Source of the DNA: Peptococcaceae bacterium UBA3933
GTDB taxonomy: Bacteria > Bacillota > Peptococcia > Peptococcales > BICA1-8
Assembly: GCA_002385805.1 (NCBI GenBank)
Contig: DGEF01000045.1
Span: forward strand, 1 to 27,078
Direction: 5' to 3'
Length of the DNA stretch: 27,078 nt
A program made the position numbers and the translations under genes. This document shows, one piece after another, positions 22,849-27,078 of this stretch (within the stretch, counting starts at the first letter, position 1; the number at the start of each line of letters is the position of its first letter). The notes beneath the pieces were generated by a model, which saw nothing but the letters and a program-made list of their open reading frames with translations, did no database searches and was not told where the DNA came from.

Positions 22849-22854
22849 CTCCTT
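22849..22854 (-). promoter_or_regulatory. ribosome binding site that conflicts with all ordinary starts of the ttcA-like gene
   Basis: AAGGAG on the minus strand, nine bases before the in-frame ATT (22839) and two bases before an out-of-frame TTG (22846), which meets TAA after two more codons. The first in-frame ATG is about 75 bases away. Confidence 0.7.
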
Positions 22855-22895
22855 CTATAGCCATGGTGTTTTTAATATCAAAATAACTACTTTGA

Positions 22896-22924
22896 ATTAT
22901 AATAAAAATATACACACCAGGCAA
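22896..22924 (-). promoter_or_regulatory. promoter of the ttcA-like gene
   Basis: On the minus strand TTGCCT (22924-22919) and a perfect TATAAT (22901-22896) are 17 bases apart. The transcript would begin near 22889 and so include the ribosome site at 22849-22854 and the N-terminal extension. Confidence 0.6.
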
Positions 22925-22983
22925 TAAACAGAATTGACCCTAAATCAACGACCCAAAACGACAAAATATTACAAAAAAAGGCC

Positions 22984-23044
22984 TTGCTGAAAACAATAAA
23001 AGGAATTATAGTAAAGTTAACAAAGTACACCAGAATAGTATAGT
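22984..23044 (+). promoter_or_regulatory. promoter region of the rrf2-cyd operon
   Basis: Two overlapping choices: TTGCTG (22984) with TATAGT (23007-23012) at 17 bases, and TTAACA (23017) with TATAGT (23039-23044) at 16 bases. The second would start transcription inside the ribosome binding site, so the first is preferred and the second segment may be operator. AGTATA-type runs recur here and before cydA. Confidence 0.4.
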
Positions 23045-23060
23045 ATAAAGGAGAAGAAAA

Positions 23061-23486
23061 ATGCAGCTAAATCAAGCGACTGATTACGCTTTTCGCGCAG
23101 TACTGCACTTATCCGCCCTTCCCCCTGGTGAAAAAGTCACCGCCCAAACTATCGCTACTGCTCAAGAAATACCCATGCGTTTTTTACTGAAGATAATGCG
23201 TTCTTTAACTCAGGCCAAAATTATTAAATCTTTTCGCGGTGTGGAAGGAGGCTATGCCTTGGCCAAACCTCCGGAAAAGATTACCTTGTTAGATGTAATA
23301 GAAGCCATTGAAGGCCCCATACGTATCAACCGCTGTCTCCTTGATCAAAGTTACTGCACCAAACACTGGGCACCCCACTGCCCTGTCCATTACATTTTAG
23401 AAAAAATCCAAAATAACCTTATTCAGGAATTAGCCGATCACAACTTTGCAGAACTTGCTAAAAAGTCTCACCTGACCCAAATTTAA
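23061..23486 (+). CDS. Rrf2-family regulator with three cysteines
   Basis: Transcription factor of the IscR/NsrR/CymR family, 141 aa. The winged helix covers about 1-75, with the family start MQLNQATDYAFRAVLHL, the recognition helix region I-P-M-R-F-L-L-K-I-M and the wing R-G-V-E-G-G-Y. Cys92, Cys99 and Cys107 stand where Fe-S Rrf2 proteins hold their cluster, although the gaps (six and seven residues) are wider than in IscR. The ATG has AAAGGAGAAG upstream. It lies directly before cydAB and is very likely the oxygen, NO or iron-status sensor that controls the bd oxidase; that is inference from position. Confidence 0.92.
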   Translation: MQLNQATDYAFRAVLHLSALPPGEKVTAQTIATAQEIPMRFLLKIMRSLTQAKIIKSFRGVEGGYALAKPPEKITLLDVIEAIEGPIRINRCLLDQSYCTKHWAPHCPVHYILEKIQNNLIQELADHNFAELAKKSHLTQI

Positions 23487-23494
23487 TGCCTGCC

Positions 23495-23529
23495 AAAAAA
23501 CCTTTTAGCAAAAAGAAAGGAGGTTTTTT
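23495..23529 (+). terminator. hairpin with T-tract between rrf2 and cydA
   Basis: AAAAAACC (23495-23502) and GGTTTTTT (23522-23529) pair; inside, CCTTTT and GAAAGG can pair in a competing or stacked form. It could lower read-through from rrf2 into cydA. About 70 bases with AGTATA-like repeats separate it from the cydA ATG, where a second promoter may lie. Confidence 0.5.
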
Positions 23530-23598
23530 ATAGTTTAAAAGTATACCATTTAAGTATAGTTAGTCCTTATTTATTAATCTGAAAGGAGGAAAAATTTT

Positions 23599-24984
23599 AT
23601 GAACGAACTGATTCTGGCCAGATGGCAATTTGGCATTACTACAGTATACCATTTTTTATTTGTCCCCCTTACCCTGGGTCTTTCGATTCTGGTAGCCATT
23701 ATGGAAACAATTTACGTGAGAACAGGAAACGAAACCTACAAAAAAATGGCTAAGTTTTGGGGAAAACTTTTTCTGATCAATTTTGCCATGGGCGTAGTCA
23801 CAGGAATTGTTCAGGAATTCCAATTCGGTATGAACTGGTCAGAGTATTCCCGCTTTGTCGGTGATATTTTCGGTGCACCTCTGGCCGTAGAAGCTTTAGC
23901 TGCCTTTTTCCTGGAATCTACCTTTATTGGCTTATGGATTTTTGGCTGGGATAGATTATCGAAAAAATTACATGCCATCACTATCTGGCTGGTCGCCTTT
24001 GCTACCAATCTCTCTGCCTTTTGGATCTTGACGGCTAACTCTTTTATGCAAAACCCGGTAGGTTATGTCTTAAAAAATAACCGGGCGGAGATGACAGACT
24101 TTTTTGCCCTATTAAGTAACCCTCATGTCTGGTATCAATTTCCCCATACTGTTTTAAGCGGTTTCTGTACGGCTGCTTTCTTTGTCATGGGTATCAGTGC
24201 CTACCACCTGATCCGGAAAAACCATCCCGACTTTTTTACCAAATCTTTTAAAATCGCTCTAACCTTCGGAATCATCAGCGTAATCTTAGTAGCCGGCATA
24301 GGTCATGCACAGGGACAGTATTTAACTGAAGCTCAACCTATGAAAATGGCTGCCGCAGAAGCTTTGTGGGAAAGTGCAGATCCGGCGCCTTTGGCTCTGG
24401 TAGCGGCAATTGACCAAGATAATCAGACTAATACTTTTTCCCTGGAGATTCCCGGTCTTTTAAGTTTCCTTACTTATAACCAGTTTAAAGGAGAAGTCCT
24501 GGGCATAAAAGAGATCCAGGCCCAGTATGAAGCAACCTATGGTCCCGGCAATTATATCCCTCCTGTTGCGCCTGTTTTCTGGAGTTTTCGCCTCATGGTG
24601 GGAGCCGGGATACTTATGATTTTACTCGCCTTTTACGGTCTCTATGCAGTGAAAACTGGGAAACTTTCCAGTCAGACTTTCTATCTGAAGATAATGCTCT
24701 TAGCTATTGCTCTACCCTATTTAGCCAATATCAGCGGCTGGATGGTGGCGGAAATCGGTCGCCAACCTTGGATTGTCCAAGGACTAATGACCGTGGAAGC
24801 AGGTATTTCCCCAAATGTTTCAGCAGGTGCTTTATTAACCACCTTGGTTGGTTTTACTTTAATCTATGGAGTACTGGCTGTAGTAGATTTGTACTTACTG
24901 GGTAAATACGCCAAACTAGGTCCGGAGGAGGTACCCTGGGAAAAAAGAATCCAGCCAAAAGGGGAGGTGTCTTTATGGACCTAA
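23599..24984 (+). CDS. cydA: cytochrome bd quinol oxidase subunit I
   Basis: Heme-bearing subunit of the high-affinity terminal oxidase in the cytoplasmic membrane; it reduces O2 to water with quinol. 461 aa. His18 (YHFLFVP) fits the high-spin heme ligand; Glu98 and Glu106 (VEALAAFFLEST) are the conserved acidic residues near hemes b595/d; His183 (FPHTVLSG) and Met382 (GWMVAE) are the heme b558 ligands; GRQPW is at 387-391. The quinol loop after about 238 is short compared with E. coli CydA (522 aa), so this is the short-Q-loop type common in Firmicutes. The ATG has GAAAGGAGG at nine bases. It overlaps cydB by ten bases. Confidence 0.97.
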   Translation: MNELILARWQFGITTVYHFLFVPLTLGLSILVAIMETIYVRTGNETYKKMAKFWGKLFLINFAMGVVTGIVQEFQFGMNWSEYSRFVGDIFGAPLAVEALAAFFLESTFIGLWIFGWDRLSKKLHAITIWLVAFATNLSAFWILTANSFMQNPVGYVLKNNRAEMTDFFALLSNPHVWYQFPHTVLSGFCTAAFFVMGISAYHLIRKNHPDFFTKSFKIALTFGIISVILVAGIGHAQGQYLTEAQPMKMAAAEALWESADPAPLALVAAIDQDNQTNTFSLEIPGLLSFLTYNQFKGEVLGIKEIQAQYEATYGPGNYIPPVAPVFWSFRLMVGAGILMILLAFYGLYAVKTGKLSSQTFYLKIMLLAIALPYLANISGWMVAEIGRQPWIVQGLMTVEAGISPNVSAGALLTTLVGFTLIYGVLAVVDLYLLGKYAKLGPEEVPWEKRIQPKGEVSLWT

Positions 24985-25982
24985 ATGTTTTATGGTTTGT
25001 CCTGGTTACCATACTCTTTATAGGTTTCTTCTTTTTGGAAGGCTTTGACTATGGAGTGGGTATTCTGTTACCCTTCTTAGGTAAAAACGATACAGAGCGA
25101 AGGATGATTATCAACAGTATCGGGCCTTTTTGGGATGGCAATGAAGTATGGATGCTTACGGCAGGTGGGGCCATGTTTGCTGCTTTTCCTAACTGGTACG
25201 CTACCATGTTTTCCGGTTTTTACTTAGCTCTTTTTCTTATGTTGGCTGCCCTGATTGTCCGAGGTGTTGCCTTTGAATTTCGTAGCAAAGACCCAAAGCC
25301 TACCTGGCGTAAAGCTTGGGACTGGGCAATTTTCGGGGGAAGTTTTATTCCTGCTCTCCTCTGGGGTGTAGCCATAACTAACCTATTACAAGGTTTACCT
25401 ATTGGGGTCAACATGGAATATACGGGAACTTTTTGGACTCTTCTTTCCCCTTACACCTTAGTAGGAGGATTAACAGGGCTTTTATTTTTCATCCTCCACG
25501 GGGCTATTTTCCTAACTTTAAAAATACAAGGCCCTCTTAAAGAACGGGCGCACCGGGTAGCTCTAAAAGCAAACGGTATAGCCATACCATCTTTGTTACT
25601 TTTGGTTATCCTAAGTTACTTTAAAACTGATTTGTTTACCAAAATGGGAGCAGGTTTAGCATTAATTATCGCCGCAATTACCCTCATCTCCACTTACGGT
25701 TTATTACGTTCCGGAAAATTTGGTCTGGCTTTCTTTACTAGTGGATTAAACATCGTCTTTGCAACTTTAGCTATTTTCTGGGGACTTTTCCCCAGAGTGA
25801 TGGTTTCCAGCCTTAACCCGGACTGGAATCTGACTATCTATAACGCCTCTTCCAGCCCTTATACCTTAAAGGTTATGACCATTGTTGCTTTAACTTTAGT
25901 ACCTGTGGTTCTTGCTTACCAAGCCTGGACTTACTGGGTATTTAGAAAAAGAATTACCGGTGACCAACATTTAGAGTATTAA
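24975..25982 (+). CDS. cydB: cytochrome bd quinol oxidase subunit II
   Basis: Partner subunit of CydA that stabilises the hemes, 335 aa with about eight hydrophobic helices. The family start LEGFDYGVGILLPFLG (21-36) and GPFWDGNEVWMLTAGGAMFAAFP (from 50) are intact. Its ATG lies within the last codons of cydA (ten-base overlap) with GGGGAGG seven bases upstream, so the two are translationally coupled. cydD follows after 23 bases. Confidence 0.97.
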   Translation: MDLNVLWFVLVTILFIGFFFLEGFDYGVGILLPFLGKNDTERRMIINSIGPFWDGNEVWMLTAGGAMFAAFPNWYATMFSGFYLALFLMLAALIVRGVAFEFRSKDPKPTWRKAWDWAIFGGSFIPALLWGVAITNLLQGLPIGVNMEYTGTFWTLLSPYTLVGGLTGLLFFILHGAIFLTLKIQGPLKERAHRVALKANGIAIPSLLLLVILSYFKTDLFTKMGAGLALIIAAITLISTYGLLRSGKFGLAFFTSGLNIVFATLAIFWGLFPRVMVSSLNPDWNLTIYNASSSPYTLKVMTIVALTLVPVVLAYQAWTYWVFRKRITGDQHLEY

Positions 25983-26005
25983 GTTCAGTGTAGGGAGGAA
26001 TAGAG

Positions 26006-27078
26006 TTGCTGCTTGACAAAAGACTTTTGCAGGAAACTAACAAGATTCATAATTTTCTGGCCTTAAACGTAGGGTTAGGGTTAGCTACAGGAATCCTCAC
26101 TGTTTTACAAGCAAGTTTTTTAGCCCAAATAATAAATAATGTTTTTATTGAAAAGCAAGGTTTAGCTCAAGTTAGAGTGTTACTCCTATTCCTCCTTTTA
26201 ATTATTCTTTTTCGTTTTACTTTATCTCTAGGAACGGAATTCCTGACCCACAAAATTGCTGCCCGAATAAAAGAGGACTTTCGGCAAAAACTTCTGTCCC
26301 ATCTCCTTCAACTAGGGCCAATTCACATCCGAGGAGAAAGAACAGGAGAATTGGTTAATGTTCTAGTAGAAGGTGTTGAGGCCTTGGAAACATATTTCGG
26401 CCGTTATTTACCTCAACTGTTGTTAGCAATCCTAATTCCTCTACTGATTTTATTTTTTGTTTTTCCCCTGGATGTTGTTTCAGGGCTAATCTTACTGTTT
26501 ACTGCACCCTTAATCCCAATTTTTATGATTTTAATTGGGAAACTGGCCCAACATCTTACCCAAAAACAGTGGGAACAGTTAAGCCGCATGAGCGCCCACT
26601 TTCTGGATGTTTTACACGGGCTTACTACTCTGAAAATCTTCGGCAGGAGTAAGGAACAAATAGAGGTTATCGCCGAGATTAGCGAACGATTTCGCCAAAC
26701 TACCTTAGGTGTTTTACGGGTAGCTTTTCTTTCAGCCTTAGTACTGGAGCTGGTAGCCACCATTAGTACGGCGGTGGTAGCTGTTTCTTTGGGTCTACGC
26801 CTTATTTATGACCAGATAACTTTCCAGGAAGCTTTCTTCCTTTTACTTTTAGCACCGGAATTCTACTTGCCTTTACGCCAATTAGGCACCCAGTTTCATG
26901 CAGGAATGGAAGGAATCAGTGCTTCAAAGCGAATTTATGAACTATTGGCTCTTCCCTTGCCGGAAAAGCCCTTCCTAGCCCAAGAACATCTTCCTTACCA
27001 ACAGGAAATTACCGTCACATTTCAAGAAATAAGCTACTCCTACCCGGAAGGGAAAGGTTTGGCCTTGGATAAAGTAAG
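26006..27078 (+). CDS. cydD: CydD, thiol-reductant ABC exporter subunit (partial)
   Basis: Half-transporter of the CydDC cysteine/glutathione exporter needed for assembly of cytochrome bd. The gene runs off the right edge after 357 codons. The start is TTG, with GGGAGG seven bases upstream and 23 bases after the cydB stop, giving LLDKRLLQETNK. A six-helix ABC exporter membrane domain fills about 15-310, including GERTGELVNVLVEGVEALETYFGRYLPQ, HGLTTLKIFGRS and LLLAPEFYLPLRQLG, all typical of CydD. The nucleotide-binding domain begins at the edge (VTFQEISYSYPEG); Walker A lies outside. cydC is expected next. Confidence 0.93.
   Translation, partial: MLLDKRLLQETNKIHNFLALNVGLGLATGILTVLQASFLAQIINNVFIEKQGLAQVRVLLLFLLLIILFRFTLSLGTEFLTHKIAARIKEDFRQKLLSHLLQLGPIHIRGERTGELVNVLVEGVEALETYFGRYLPQLLLAILIPLLILFFVFPLDVVSGLILLFTAPLIPIFMILIGKLAQHLTQKQWEQLSRMSAHFLDVLHGLTTLKIFGRSKEQIEVIAEISERFRQTTLGVLRVAFLSALVLELVATISTAVVAVSLGLRLIYDQITFQEAFFLLLLAPEFYLPLRQLGTQFHAGMEGISASKRIYELLALPLPEKPFLAQEHLPYQQEITVTFQEISYSYPEGKGLALDKV

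Noticed and set aside
23538..23655. The 12-base string AGTATACCATTT occurring both upstream of cydA and inside its coding start
   Set aside because: The second copy encodes the conserved V-Y-H-F residues of CydA, so it is explained by protein coding; the match is probably chance.
26413..26763. A 116-codon minus-strand frame near the right edge
   Set aside because: Lies opposite the intact CydD membrane domain; its Ser/Lys-rich translation has no family features.

Overview
The window reads as AT-rich chromosomal DNA from an anaerobic, low-GC Gram-positive bacterium of the class Clostridia, probably a Peptococcaceae- or Syntrophomonadaceae-like lineage. This is inferred from gene content: an [FeFe] hydrogenase, a YmaF-type protein, a VanRS-like two-component pair, a YtrA-type ABC operon, strong Shine-Dalgarno sites and frequent GTG and TTG starts. 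I see no rRNA, tRNA, insertion sequence, prophage or CRISPR array. Two genes are cut by the window edges: the Fe-S protein on the left and cydD on the right.

Layout. 1-2.3 kb (minus): a [FeFe] hydrogenase with a Tat signal and lipobox, followed by a HybA/FdnH-like four-cluster ferredoxin, which together look like an outward-facing hydrogenase module. 2.3-5.2 kb: an AT-rich spacer, a histidine-rich YmaF protein, an MscS channel and a flavodoxin-fold reductase. 5.3-8.1 kb: an overlapping VanR/VanS-like pair. 8.3-10.9 kb: a cytoplasmic chemoreceptor with a zinc-binding CZB domain, divergent from a cation diffusion facilitator whose leader holds a terminator and a possible competing antiterminator. 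10.9-15.9 kb: cardiolipin synthase, a PutP-type Na+/proline symporter and a divergent DHA2-type drug efflux pump with a three-half-site operator between them. 15.9-19.2 kb: a GT8 glycosyltransferase, a fused MEMO-AMMECR1 protein and the partner radical SAM enzyme (AmmeMemoRadiSam system). 19.3-22.8 kb: a YtrA-like GntR regulator with an ABC transporter, a FadR-type regulator and a TtcA-like tRNA thiolase. 23.0-27.1 kb (plus): an Rrf2 regulator followed by cydA, cydB and the start of cydD.

How it fits together. The window pairs H2 metabolism at the outer face of the membrane with a cytochrome bd oxidase under a probable Fe-S-sensing Rrf2 regulator, as expected of an anaerobe that must cope with oxygen. 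A second theme is metal handling (CZB chemoreceptor, CDF exporter, His-rich YmaF). A third is the cell envelope and osmotic stress (MscS, PutP, Cls, VanRS-like pair).

The points most worth checking are the apparent AUU start (or one-base frameshift) of the ttcA-like gene, the riboregulator-like CDF leader, the AmmeMemoRadiSam fusion block of still unknown chemistry, and a GC-rich foldable element near 4.5 kb. For six minus-strand genes and one plus-strand gene, the Shine-Dalgarno position argues for a start other than the one that gives the longest reading frame; those starts are used here.
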